A stretch of DNA of 64,000 nucleotides from the NCBI RefSeq assembly GCF_050571805.1, contig NZ_CP192219.1; one strand, 5' to 3'. Origin of the DNA: Halodesulfovibrio aestuarii. GTDB taxonomy: Bacteria; Desulfobacterota; Desulfovibrionia; Desulfovibrionales; Desulfovibrionaceae. Of the stretch, positions 9,627-18,179 are shown piece by piece (position 1 is the stretch's first letter; the number at the start of each line of letters is the position of its first letter). The notes beneath the pieces were generated by a model. The model was not told the DNA's origin and made no database searches. It saw only the letters and a list, made by a program, of their open reading frames with translations. The position numbers were made by a program, and so were the translations under genes.

Positions 9627-10412
9627 ATGCAATTACCGCTGTTCCAAGTTGATGCTTTTACAGATAGCGTTTTTGGAGGCAACCCTGCGGCCGTCTGTAA
9701 GCTTGAATATTGGCTACCCGATGAAGTTATGCAAAATATAGCGAAAGAAAACTCTGTTTCTGAAACGGCGTTTTTCATTACTGTAGATGATGGTTTCGAA
9801 ATCCGATGGTTTACACCGGAACTTGAAATCGACCTATGCGGTCATGCTACACTTGCAACGGCACATGTTATTGCAAGACACCTTCAGCCTTCTTTAAATT
9901 CACTGAAATTTCATTCAAAAAGCGGAATCCTGACGGTTGCTGTTGAAGAAGATTTGCTGACATTAAATTTTCCGTCCCGAAAACCCATACCCAGTTCCGC
10001 TCCTCAAATAATTCTGGATTCATTTAAGGAAAAACCTATAGAAGTACTGAAATCTCGGGACTATGTTCTTGTGTTTGACAACGAAGAGACGGTTAAAAAC
10101 ATGGTTCCTAATCAAGAGCTTCTTAATCAAATCAATCTCGACATCGGCGGTATTGTCGTAACCGCCCGAGGTGATGTGGTAGATTTTGTTTCACGTTTCT
10201 TTACGCCTCAGTCCAGCATTTTTGAAGATCCAGTGACCGGTTCTGCCCATTGTTCATTAATCCCCTACTGGAGCGAAAAGCTTTCAAAAGAAGTGATGCT
10301 CGCTTTACAGTTATCACCAAGAGGTGGAACGCTTTTCTGCGAAAATCTGGACGAACGGGTTTTGATCTCGGGCAAAGCGGTAACGTATTTAGAGGGGCAT
10401 ATCACAATTTGA
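9627..10412 (+). CDS. PhzF-family isomerase/epimerase
   Basis: 261 residues, the usual length for the family. It begins with the typical QVDAFTDSVFGGNPAAV segment; the catalytic Glu is E46 in NSVSETAFF; further family segments are IRWFTPELEIDLCGHATLA and EDPVTGSAHCSLIPYW. PhzF-like proteins share the diaminopimelate epimerase fold and catalyse isomerisation by proton shuttling; only true PhzF makes phenazines, and there are no phenazine genes nearby, so the substrate is unknown. It is monocistronic, with AGGGAG upstream of the start and a strong terminator downstream. Confidence 0.92.
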   Translation: MQLPLFQVDAFTDSVFGGNPAAVCKLEYWLPDEVMQNIAKENSVSETAFFITVDDGFEIRWFTPELEIDLCGHATLATAHVIARHLQPSLNSLKFHSKSGILTVAVEEDLLTLNFPSRKPIPSSAPQIILDSFKEKPIEVLKSRDYVLVFDNEETVKNMVPNQELLNQINLDIGGIVVTARGDVVDFVSRFFTPQSSIFEDPVTGSAHCSLIPYWSEKLSKEVMLALQLSPRGGTLFCENLDERVLISGKAVTYLEGHITI

Positions 10413-10533
10413 TTACCCTCGGCATATAACTTGTCTGACCATGTTATCCACGCGGACATTGTTAATGTTGGTTGATATGATTTAGTAGAAGGTTATTTTA
10501 CGTTTGTTATTTGTAACGTAATTTTAAACAGCA

Positions 10534-10563
10534 AAAAAAGCCCCGGATTTTCCGGGGCTTTTT
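10534..10563. terminator. Shared bidirectional terminator
   Basis: AAAAAGCCCCGG and CCGGGGCTTTTT form a long GC-rich stem with a four-to-five-base loop, bounded by A and T runs. It lies between the convergent phzF-like gene and hsp20 and can end both transcripts. Confidence 0.9.
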
Positions 10564-10570
10564 ACGTTGC

Positions 10571-11128
10571 CTAATCTTTTTCTATGCTAATCTTTTTGGA
10601 TTCTGTGATTGCTTCAGCTTTTCGAGGTAGAGTAATCGTAATTACTCCATTGCTATATTGTGCTTTTATGTTTTCAGCATCAGCATCCTTTGGGACAGTC
10701 AATACACGTTGAAATGATCCATAATTTCGTTCCACGCGATAATAACCTTCGTCCTCAGATTTTTTTTCCTGCCGCTTCTCACCTTTTAAAATCAAGGAAT
10801 CCCCTTTTAATTCAATGGAGATATCTTCTTCTGTCATGCCTGGAAGTTCTGCTGTAATTGTATACTCTTTTTCCGTTCCCGAAATATCAACATCAGGCTT
10901 CAAGATCCCTAACTGAGGGAAAGCATGTTTGTGAAAAAAAGGTGTTTTAAAATCAATACCCTGAAAAGTTTTATCGAAAAGTCTGTCAATTTCATCATGC
11001 AAGTTAAGCAAAGGACTACGATCTCGTCGGTGCCATCGACATAAATCATGCTGCTTTACTGGCAGGATTTTTTCCTCTTCATCTTCTTTTTTAAGCCAGT
11101 TCCAAGGATTTAATTTGGTAGTATCCAT
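10571..11128 (-). CDS. Hsp20/alpha-crystallin small heat-shock protein
   Basis: 185 residues from the chosen ATG at 11128, which has GGAGG spaced before it; a longer upstream reading frame exists but has no such site. The alpha-crystallin domain covers about residues 80-180 (PDVDISGTEKEYTITAELPG, then GSFQRVLTVPKDAD and the conserved GVITITLPR near the end). The N-terminal arm contains a tryptophan-rich start (NPWNWLKK) and LHDEIDRLFDKTF, typical of class A bacterial small heat-shock proteins. It acts as an ATP-independent holdase against protein aggregation in the cytoplasm. No CIRCE-type repeat was seen upstream. Confidence 0.93.
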   Translation of the reverse strand: MDTTKLNPWNWLKKEDEEEKILPVKQHDLCRWHRRDRSPLLNLHDEIDRLFDKTFQGIDFKTPFFHKHAFPQLGILKPDVDISGTEKEYTITAELPGMTEEDISIELKGDSLILKGEKRQEKKSEDEGYYRVERNYGSFQRVLTVPKDADAENIKAQYSNGVITITLPRKAEAITESKKISIEKD

Positions 11129-11325
11129 AATATCCTCCAAGAACCAAATGTAACAGATTTCTAAATTGGATTTTTGAATGCAAATTTTGATAGTATGAAT
11201 AATAAGCGGATTCATTTTAGTGTCAATGCTAACTAGATGTATTATAACACCTACTCTAGCCAACTATTAATCCTAATAAAATAAACAGGAACATTGTAAA
11301 ACAATTGTAATAAAATATAATTAGA

Positions 11326-11490
11326 ATGAAAAATAAAATATCCATAGAGGATATAGATAATACTTTTTATGAAATGTACAGCCCGTGTTACGTACTGTCT
11401 CTCTTCCAACAAAGAGGCATCGGCTGGAACAGACCAGTTTTGCAAATGAGATTTAAATTACCAGCTATAAAAGAGGAACAATGGAAATAA
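11326..11490 (+). CDS. Possible small protein, 54 residues
   Basis: An uninterrupted frame starting MKNKISIEDIDNTFYEMYSP and ending KEEQWK, containing LFQQRGIGWNRPVLQMRF. The composition looks protein-like rather than random, but there is no clear ribosome binding site in the AT-rich leader. It lies between hsp20 (minus) and the histidine kinase gene (plus). No family was recognised; it may also be a non-coding stretch. Confidence 0.35.
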   Translation: MKNKISIEDIDNTFYEMYSPCYVLSLFQQRGIGWNRPVLQMRFKLPAIKEEQWK

Positions 11491-11563
11491 TCAACGGATG
11501 ATCTCAAGCACTATTGGGACAATTTTAGTTAATGCCTTGCTTATATCTATCAGGAGATGGCAC

Positions 11564-13444
11564 ATGCGTTTGTCGAGCAAAGTAAACATACTGGTTGTAT
11601 TGGCTTTCGTCGCCTCAGGCCTGCTTTGTCTTGGCATCCAATGGGTATTTATTATGCCGAGTTTTATCTCTTTGGAAAAAGAAACGGCAATCAAGAATGC
11701 AGAACGTGTCCTTGAGACTATTAACAATGAGCTTAACCAAGTTGCCCCATCAGCTTCAGATTGGGCCTTTTGGACAGATACCTACAACTATATGACAGGT
11801 AAAAATCAGAACTTTGTTAAAGAAAATCTTGAAGGAACCAGCGTTCTTGAAGCGTTAAAGGCTAATTACATGGGTTTTTATGATACGGAAGGTAATGCAG
11901 CCTGGAATCTCGCTATTGACTTGCCAACCAATGAGTTACTTCATCTCGGATGGCTTTCAGAAGCAAAGCTCCCACCAGATCATCCGCTACTACAGATTAA
12001 GACATTAACGGACGAGGTTCGTGGGATAATCGATACTCCCTATGCCCCTATGCTGGTAGTAGCCAAGCCTATTTTAACTAACTTGCGTAAGGGACCGATT
12101 GCCGGAACTTTTATCTTAGGACGCTTTTTGGATAATTCTACAATCAGCCACATAAGTAAATTGACCAAGCTTTCCATTATTCCGTCCCTCCCCAAAAAAC
12201 AACAGATTGTCCCTTCGCATTTGTTACAGATAGGTCACCGGCATAAAGGAATAACGTATTCAGCGTTGCGGAAAGTTGAAACACAGACTAGTTGGCAAAT
12301 TTATACTACGTTAGTTGACCTTACTCAAAAACCAGTTTTGGCGTTACAAATAGACACGTCCCGAGATATTTCTGATCAAGGTGCAAAGGCTGTAATGCAA
12401 TCCTTATGGTCATTAGCTGCAACTGGGCTGTTAATGATGTTTGTATTTTGGAAGCTGCTCCGAATTACCGTTTTGGAGCCCCTGACAGAATTAACTGAAC
12501 ATGCCAAAAAAATCGGCAAGGCTGGTAACTTGCAGGAGCACATACAAATCAAACGAGATGATGAAATTGGCTTTTTGAGCAAAACGTTCAACCAAATGGT
12601 AGATCACCTTGAAGAAAGCAGACAAAAAGTTGTCGATCAATCATACCGATCCGGTGTTGCCGAAATGGCGGGCGGGGTTCTCCATAACATTAGAAATGCC
12701 ATAACACCCTTGAATGTCAGGCTGTCAACATTGCAACAGAGTCTCCGGACTGCGCCACTTGAAGAAATTAAACAGGCGTCGGCTGAGTTAGCAAATTCCA
12801 ATACGTTATCAGAGCGCCGTGCAGACCTACTACAATTCGTAGAGTTGGCTGCAGAAGAGCTGAGTAAGTTGGTAACAAAAAGTTATGAAGACGTGACACT
12901 TTCTATCCAGCAGATAGCTCAAATAGAAGGACTTTTAGCAGACCAACGACGACTAACCCGCTCTGAAAGGGTAATAGAGGCTGTCGATATGGTAAAAATT
13001 ATAAATGATGTTGCGGCTGGATTACGGTCTGTATTCAAAGATGTAATGGAAGTTAAAATTACTGACAGTGTGGTTAGTTGTGGTAATGTTGTCGGAGCGC
13101 GAGCCGCCTTGCAACAAGTCGTAGCAAACGTGTTAATCAATGCTGCGGAATCGATTATAGAAGCTGGAGAGCATACTGGTTGCATTACAATTTCAGCAAG
13201 TAAAGAAAAGCTTATGGGGAGGGAAATGGTTGATTACCATTTTGATGACAACGGAATAGGAGTGGATCCTGAACATCTTGAGCACTTATTTGAACGGGAC
13301 TTTTCAACAAAGCACAGAGAAGGTTCCGGTTACGGTCTCCATTGGAGTGCGATTACAATACAGTCTCTTGGTGGCAAAATGTTTGTAGAAAGCGCCGGAT
13401 TAGGTCACGGAGCATCTATCCGCATACTATTACCGGTTGCCTGA
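11564..13444 (+). CDS. CHASE4-HAMP sensor histidine kinase
   Basis: 626 residues from the ATG at 11564 (AGGAGATGGCAC-ATG); a start 66 bases upstream is possible but lacks a ribosome binding site. Membrane segments lie near residues 8-28 and 285-305. Between them is a CHASE4 sensor, recognisable from SDWAFWTDTYNYM followed by NFVKENL. HAMP follows, then a phospho-acceptor segment with H374 in GGVLHNIRNAITPL, the His-box variant of HWE-like/HPK4-like kinases rather than the standard SHExRTP. The HATPase has DDNGIGVDPEHL and SGYGLHWS in its N and G boxes. It overlaps the reading frame of the downstream REC-GGDEF-EAL gene region, so the kinase probably phosphorylates that protein. Confidence 0.9.
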   Translation: MRLSSKVNILVVLAFVASGLLCLGIQWVFIMPSFISLEKETAIKNAERVLETINNELNQVAPSASDWAFWTDTYNYMTGKNQNFVKENLEGTSVLEALKANYMGFYDTEGNAAWNLAIDLPTNELLHLGWLSEAKLPPDHPLLQIKTLTDEVRGIIDTPYAPMLVVAKPILTNLRKGPIAGTFILGRFLDNSTISHISKLTKLSIIPSLPKKQQIVPSHLLQIGHRHKGITYSALRKVETQTSWQIYTTLVDLTQKPVLALQIDTSRDISDQGAKAVMQSLWSLAATGLLMMFVFWKLLRITVLEPLTELTEHAKKIGKAGNLQEHIQIKRDDEIGFLSKTFNQMVDHLEESRQKVVDQSYRSGVAEMAGGVLHNIRNAITPLNVRLSTLQQSLRTAPLEEIKQASAELANSNTLSERRADLLQFVELAAEELSKLVTKSYEDVTLSIQQIAQIEGLLADQRRLTRSERVIEAVDMVKIINDVAAGLRSVFKDVMEVKITDSVVSCGNVVGARAALQQVVANVLINAAESIIEAGEHTGCITISASKEKLMGREMVDYHFDDNGIGVDPEHLEHLFERDFSTKHREGSGYGLHWSAITIQSLGGKMFVESAGLGHGASIRILLPVA

Positions 13445-13481
13445 ACAGCGGTACACTTTAACTTCCAAAAAGGAGAACGCT

Positions 13482-15335
13482 GTGGACGCGGCAAACAATC
13501 CAGTTAGAATCTTAGTTGCAGATGATGAACGAGCAATTCTTGAATCTTATCGTATGATCCTTGAAGGAAACACTCAGTACTCCAATGCTGCTATCAATAA
13601 TCTAAAAAGCAAACTGTTTGGCGACAAACGTGCTTCTGATGGCCGTTCTGCACCTCCGGAATTTGATGTCTTATACACTATGGGGGCTAACGAAGCAGTA
13701 CAAGCAATAAAAGAGAGTCTGGAAAATAACAATCGGTTTGCGATGATATTTCTTGACATGCGCATGCCTCCAGGACCGGACGGTGCGTGGGCTGCGGCAG
13801 AGATTCGCGCCCTTGATCCAGATATTGAAATCGTTATTTCAACTGCTTATTCGGACGTTGAGCCAGGCGAGCTATCTTTACGAGTCCCGCCTGCGGGAAA
13901 GATGTTTTATATCCAAAAGCCATTTCATCCTCACGAAGTGCGTCAGCTTGCCGTTGCCTTAGGACAAAAATGGCAAGCTGAAAAAAAAATGCTTCAAATG
14001 GCTTATTATGATAGTTTAACAGGGCTGCCCAATCGTGCTTATTTTATAAACAGAATAAAGCAAGAGATCGTTTTTTCAGAAAAAAATGAACAATCTTTAG
14101 CTGTCTTGTTTATCGATCTTGACAACTTTAAACGAGTTAATGACGCACTGGGCCATAAAGTTGGCGACGACTTGTTACGTACTGTTGCTAAACGAATTAA
14201 ACACAGCCTGCGTAGTAGTGATGCAGTTTCAAGATATCTGTTAAGCGACAATTCCAACATGCAAATAGCCAGGCTTGGAGGGGATGAATTTACGGTGTTA
14301 CTTACAGACCTCCAGCAGCCGGATGATGCGTTAACCGTGGCGAAGCGAATTCAAGAAGAACTTTCAAAGCCGATAGAATTAAACGCACATAAGCTCATTG
14401 TTACGCCGAGTATTGGAATAAGTCTTTACCCAAACGATGGGGAAGATGATGTCGAGTTACTGAAAAGTGCGGATCTGGCTATGTATTTTGCAAAACGTAA
14501 TGGGCGCAACAATGTTCAGTTTTATGACAAATCTATGAACGAACAAGCTCTGTTACGCATAAATCTTGAGAATGAACTGCGCCACGCCATTGAACGAAAT
14601 GAAATGTCGCTTCACTATCAACCACAAGTTAATCTATCTACAGGAGCTGTGACCGGCCTTGAGGCATTGCTTAGATGGAATAATGTCAGTTTAGGTAATG
14701 TTGCCCCATATGATTTTATTCCTATAGCTGAGGAAAGTGGCCTTATCGCTCCAATTGGAGAATGGGTACTGCGTACTGCGTGTCAGCAAGCTAAATATTG
14801 GCAGGATGCCGGTCTAAATATAACACGCATGGCAGTTAATGTCGCAGCAATGCAGTTCTCAAGCTCTGATTTCCCAGACACTGTTGCTAGAGTACTTAAG
14901 GAAACAAATCTTGAGCCTTCGGTTCTGGAGTTAGAAATTGGTGAGTCTATTTTGGTGAAAAATGCGAATAGCGCGATTAATACATTTCTCAAGCTCAAAG
15001 AACTTGGTGTGAAACTTGCGATTAATGACTTTGGTACCGGATACTCAATCCTCGTTTATCTGGAACATTTTCCTATTGATCGACTCAAGATTGATAGCAC
15101 CTTTATTAAGGCGATCACCACCGACATTGATGATATGGCAATAGCAAGCGCAATTATCGCCATGGGAGATAGCATGAAAGTAGACGTTCTTGCTAAGGGT
15201 GTCGAAACAGATGACCAATTGCAACTTTTGAAACACGAAAATTGTACAGAAGCACAAGGTTTTTATTTCTATCACCCTATGGATGTAAAAGACACAGAAG
15301 AATTTCTGCTGAAACAAGGAAAGGATAATAAATGA
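13482..15335 (+). CDS. REC-GGDEF-EAL cyclic di-GMP protein with atypical EAL domain
   Basis: 617 residues from a GTG start at 13482 with AAGGAG six bases upstream; an earlier ATG at 13437 overlaps the kinase gene but has no such site. The receiver has D92 (IFLDMRMPPGPDG). The GGDEF motif is intact at 266-270 (LGGDEF). The EAL domain begins GLEALLRW (E394), but two catalytic motifs differ from active phosphodiesterases: LEIGES instead of LEITES, and NDFGTG (N515) instead of DDFGTG, where the first Asp normally binds metal. The GGDEF half is likely active and the EAL half may be impaired or a binding domain. It sits 37 bases after the CHASE4 kinase and is its probable partner. Confidence 0.9.
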   Translation: MDAANNPVRILVADDERAILESYRMILEGNTQYSNAAINNLKSKLFGDKRASDGRSAPPEFDVLYTMGANEAVQAIKESLENNNRFAMIFLDMRMPPGPDGAWAAAEIRALDPDIEIVISTAYSDVEPGELSLRVPPAGKMFYIQKPFHPHEVRQLAVALGQKWQAEKKMLQMAYYDSLTGLPNRAYFINRIKQEIVFSEKNEQSLAVLFIDLDNFKRVNDALGHKVGDDLLRTVAKRIKHSLRSSDAVSRYLLSDNSNMQIARLGGDEFTVLLTDLQQPDDALTVAKRIQEELSKPIELNAHKLIVTPSIGISLYPNDGEDDVELLKSADLAMYFAKRNGRNNVQFYDKSMNEQALLRINLENELRHAIERNEMSLHYQPQVNLSTGAVTGLEALLRWNNVSLGNVAPYDFIPIAEESGLIAPIGEWVLRTACQQAKYWQDAGLNITRMAVNVAAMQFSSSDFPDTVARVLKETNLEPSVLELEIGESILVKNANSAINTFLKLKELGVKLAINDFGTGYSILVYLEHFPIDRLKIDSTFIKAITTDIDDMAIASAIIAMGDSMKVDVLAKGVETDDQLQLLKHENCTEAQGFYFYHPMDVKDTEEFLLKQGKDNK

Positions 15336-15489
15336 TACCTGCTGGCCACGCATCACTATTAAACTGTAGCCACATCTTACCCCGACAATAAAAAGCTGGA
15401 ATTCCTGTTACGCTACAATATCAGATTACTCATTACGATATTACATGAAAACCAACGGTTACTCTTATGGCATCGTCTTAAAGTGTAAC

Positions 15490-15545
15490 ATGTCCAGCAA
15501 TTACATAACGACATAGCGAAACTGGACATTTTTTATAATAAACAA
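15490..15545 (+). terminator. Probable terminator of the GGDEF-EAL gene
   Basis: ATGTCCAG (15490-15497) pairs with CTGGACAT (15532-15539), followed directly by a T-run. The loop of about 34 bases is long, so confidence is moderate. Confidence 0.45.
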
Positions 15546-15568
15546 GCCCCTGTAAAACAAGGGCTTGT
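15542..15568 (-). terminator. Probable terminator of the hyd operon
   Basis: ACAAGCCC and GGGCTTGT form an eight-pair stem with an eleven-base loop. On the minus strand it is followed by TTTATTATAAAAAAT, a weak T-rich tract, about 110 bases after the hydF stop. The rest of the 340-base gap between the two convergent genes shows nothing further. Confidence 0.5.
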
Positions 15569-15676
15569 AAGTAAGACTACTAATACATTGATAAGCCATG
15601 TAACCTGAACTTGCCGTGCTTGGTTTTTTCCTAAACATGCTCACTTAATTACGACAGTTCTAGGTCAAAAAGCTTC

Positions 15677-16882
15677 TTACAGTCCGAGAGGTTGCACTAC
15701 CCTATCCAACACTCCATGAACTTTCGAGATTGCAACTCCGTAGTTGGTGATTGGAACTTCACGGCGAGTGCATTCACGTATACGGCGCAACATTTCTGTT
15801 CTATTGCTCATACAACCGCCACAGTGCACGGCGAGAGCAAAGCATTCGAGGTCCTCTGGAAAATCGTGACCGGCGTATATGACAAACTCCAGTTCTTTAC
15901 CAGTGTATTGAGTTATCCATTTCGGGAGCTTTACTCGGCCGATATCGTCCTCAACAGCATGATGTGAACACGCCTCACACATAAGTACCTTGTCGCCGTC
16001 CTTCAAGGAGTCTATGGCACGTGCGCCCTCGACCAGTGTTGGTAAGTCGCCTTTATAACGTGCAAATAAGGTAGAGAAGGTCGTAAGTGGCACGTTCTTC
16101 GGCACATCTGCCACGACTTCTGCGATAGCCTGCGAATCTGTTATTACTAACGCGGGGTCGTGTCGCAATGCTCCGAGCGCCTCTGGTAACTCATGTTCTT
16201 TAACCACTATTCCTAACGCATCGTTGTCCAACACATCACGCAGTACCTGAACCTGCGGTAGAATGATCCTCCCCTTCGGAGCAGCGCGATCAATAGGGAC
16301 AACGCACAACACGGTCTCCCCATGTGAAATAAGGTCACTGACAAGAACAGGGTCTTCCACAAACTCTTTAGGCGCAGTAGCAATTAACGTTTTTTTGACG
16401 TCATTTACTCCTTGGCCGGATGCTGTGCAAACTGTCAGATGAGGGAGTCCGTTGTTCGCACAAAATGCGATATCGTCAGGCTTAGGAGTGGCAATGTCTG
16501 CTTTGTTGAACACAACGATAGTCGCGATATTCATCTTTTGCAGTGTATTTAAGATTTCGTGTTCTGCATCACCCATACCCTCTTCGCTCACCACAAGAAT
16601 TGCCGTATCAGTGCGATAAAGCACCCTCTGAGCTGCCTTAATGCGAAGTTCGCCGAGGGTCCCGGTGTCATCGAGCCCTGCCGTATCGTAGAACGTTACA
16701 GGCCCCAATGGTAATAACTCATAGTGCTTTGCAACTGGGTCGGTGGTTGTGCCGGGGTGATCAGATACTATCGCGATATCTTGTCCGGCAAGCGCATTGA
16801 TAAGTGAAGATTTTCCGGCATTGCGTCGACCAACAAGAGTAATGACCATGCGAATGCCTCTGGGAGCTTTTTCAGACATCAT
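15677..16882 (-). CDS. hydF: [FeFe] hydrogenase H-cluster maturation GTPase HydF
   Basis: About 401 residues from the ATG at 16882 (a second ATG follows at once at 16879); GGAG lies four to seven bases upstream. The N-terminal GTPase domain has the P-loop GRRNAGKS (18-25), the switch TTTDP and the G3 motif DTAG, and NKAD for guanine specificity. The C-terminal iron-sulfur domain carries the family's CxH...HCxxC pattern (CSHH, then HCGGC). HydF is the scaffold on which HydE and HydG build the 2Fe subcluster before transfer to HydA in the cytoplasm. It starts seven bases after hydE and is the last gene of the hydrogenase operon. Confidence 0.95.
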   Translation of the reverse strand: MMSEKAPRGIRMVITLVGRRNAGKSSLINALAGQDIAIVSDHPGTTTDPVAKHYELLPLGPVTFYDTAGLDDTGTLGELRIKAAQRVLYRTDTAILVVSEEGMGDAEHEILNTLQKMNIATIVVFNKADIATPKPDDIAFCANNGLPHLTVCTASGQGVNDVKKTLIATAPKEFVEDPVLVSDLISHGETVLCVVPIDRAAPKGRIILPQVQVLRDVLDNDALGIVVKEHELPEALGALRHDPALVITDSQAIAEVVADVPKNVPLTTFSTLFARYKGDLPTLVEGARAIDSLKDGDKVLMCEACSHHAVEDDIGRVKLPKWITQYTGKELEFVIYAGHDFPEDLECFALAVHCGGCMSNRTEMLRRIRECTRREVPITNYGVAISKVHGVLDRVVQPLGL

Positions 16883-16889
16883 AAATCTC

Positions 16890-17885
16890 CTATGCTGTTT
16901 TCCGATATGCGGGTGATGCGCCGCGTGCGGATGATGGTTTATAGCCTGCGTTACAAAGGCGTTGTTGCAGTCTTTCAATAAGTTCCTGCACCGGTTCCGA
17001 TGCATTGTTCTTTCCGGGATAAATATTATATCGGGCACGAACAAACTCTGGCGTGACGGAGGGCATGACGACGTTTGCACCAGCATGCAACCCCTTTTCT
17101 CGGCCATTAACATCCAGCGCATCCAGAGCGCTGGTTGCGGGTATGTTCGCCTTAGGGTTCATTATTCGTAACAATGCAGTAACACGCAGTGCTTCTTCCA
17201 TTGATCCTGCAGAATAAGGGGCAAGCGGTGTATCCGGATGCGGGACGAACGGCCCTACGGCGATCATATCAAGAGACATATCAGACAACTTCAACAAATC
17301 ATCAGCAAGCATTTCCTGCGTCATGTATGGTAGACCGGAAATAATGCCTGATCCTGTTTCAAAGCCAAGTCTGCATAACATGTTTACCCTTCTAAGCCGT
17401 TCTTTCATTGTTTGACCGGGGCGCATACGGGCATGCAGAGTTTCATCGAACGTTTCCATCTTCAAAAGATACCTATCAGCACCGCAGTCAAGCCAATATC
17501 TGTAGGTGTCCTCATCATGATCACCCAACGAGAGGGTGACGGATACGTCGCTAAGATTCTTTATCTTTTCAATTATTTTACCGACACGTCGGATATCCAG
17601 TTGTTCCTCGCCTGATTGAAGAACGACAGTGCCCATACCTGCTTCTATAGCGCAATGCGCTGCGGCAATGATTTCCTCGGTGCTTAATCTGAATCGCTTG
17701 AGAGCTACATTCGCGGCACGTAGTCCGCAATACTGACAGTTTTTTCGGCAATGGGTTGAAAATTCAACCACCCCTCGCTGAAAGACCTCCTGCCCAAAAG
17801 TGTCGTTACGGGTACGATAAGCAGTTTCGAACAATGAGCTTGCATCGGACGCGCGCAACGCGTCTAAGATCTCGTTCTTCTGCAT
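16890..17885 (-). CDS. hydE: [FeFe] hydrogenase maturation radical SAM enzyme HydE
   Basis: 331 residues from the ATG at 17885, which has GGAG eight bases upstream. The radical SAM motif CxxxCxxC is C46-C50-C53 (STHCRKNCQYCGLR), within a TIM barrel typical of the HydE/BioB/PylB group; conserved segments include VLQSGEEQ, LSLGDHDEDTYRYW and YMTQEMLADDLLKL. HydE acts with HydG and HydF to build the dithiomethylamine-bridged diiron subcluster. It lies upstream of hydF with a seven-base gap and about 295 bases downstream of hydG. That gap is full of hairpins, which suggests separate control of the hydEF segment. Confidence 0.95.
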   Translation of the reverse strand: MQKNEILDALRASDASSLFETAYRTRNDTFGQEVFQRGVVEFSTHCRKNCQYCGLRAANVALKRFRLSTEEIIAAAHCAIEAGMGTVVLQSGEEQLDIRRVGKIIEKIKNLSDVSVTLSLGDHDEDTYRYWLDCGADRYLLKMETFDETLHARMRPGQTMKERLRRVNMLCRLGFETGSGIISGLPYMTQEMLADDLLKLSDMSLDMIAVGPFVPHPDTPLAPYSAGSMEEALRVTALLRIMNPKANIPATSALDALDVNGREKGLHAGANVVMPSVTPEFVRARYNIYPGKNNASEPVQELIERLQQRLCNAGYKPSSARGASPAYRKTA

Positions 17886-18061
17886 AATTAATACTCCTGC
17901 ATCGCTGAAATTGCGGAACCAGTCTTCACTTTGGCAATGGCACAGATGATCGTAAAGTACTGACCATAGCTGTACCAAAAACAACTAGCAAAAGAGTGAA
18001 TGACTTAGTATCTTATGGGAAGTTATGCGCTGCGTGTTCCATGCAAAAAACATGTAGATAT

Positions 18062-18161
18062 CCCCTGAGAGGGGTAGAAACTAAAGGAACCGGGTGGATG
18101 AACCCGGCCCTCCAGTTTTCTGCGGGTTTACTAATAGATATAAACCCGGTCTCGGCAGAGA
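18062..18161 (-). other. Highly structured leader between hydG and hydE
   Basis: The 294-base gap between hydG and hydE contains four consecutive helices in 100 bases: CCCCT/AGGGG (18062-18074), CCGGGT/ACCCGG (18090-18107), CGGGTTTA/TAAACCCG (18123-18148) and TCTC/GAGA (18150-18161). GAAACT near 18077 can also pair with AGTTTTC near 18114 to enclose the second hairpin. Transcribed with hydE it would be a 5' leader element: a riboswitch, RNA thermometer, processing site or attenuator. No T-run follows, so simple termination is unlikely. No known RNA class was matched with confidence. Confidence 0.5.
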
Positions 18162-18179
18162 TATTTTTGAATAGCGGGA

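Noticed and set aside
11251..11445. 64-codon minus-strand ORF upstream of hsp20
   Set aside because: Hydrophobic, AT-driven sequence with no ribosome binding site; it overlaps the more protein-like small ORF on the plus strand and the hsp20 promoter region.
13437..13481. Upstream ATG for the REC-GGDEF-EAL gene
   Set aside because: It overlaps the kinase gene without a ribosome binding site; the GTG at 13482 has AAGGAG at ideal spacing and begins just before the receiver domain.
16883..17122. 80-residue N-terminal extension of HydF
   Set aside because: It lies inside hydE in another frame, and HydF proteins begin just before the GTPase P-loop.
18062..18080. CTGAGA in a hairpin, as in the TPP riboswitch
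   Set aside because: The motif is only the loop of a CCCC/GGGG hairpin on the wrong strand relative to hydE; the other conserved TPP elements are absent. A Moco-type element was also considered but could not be aligned with confidence.
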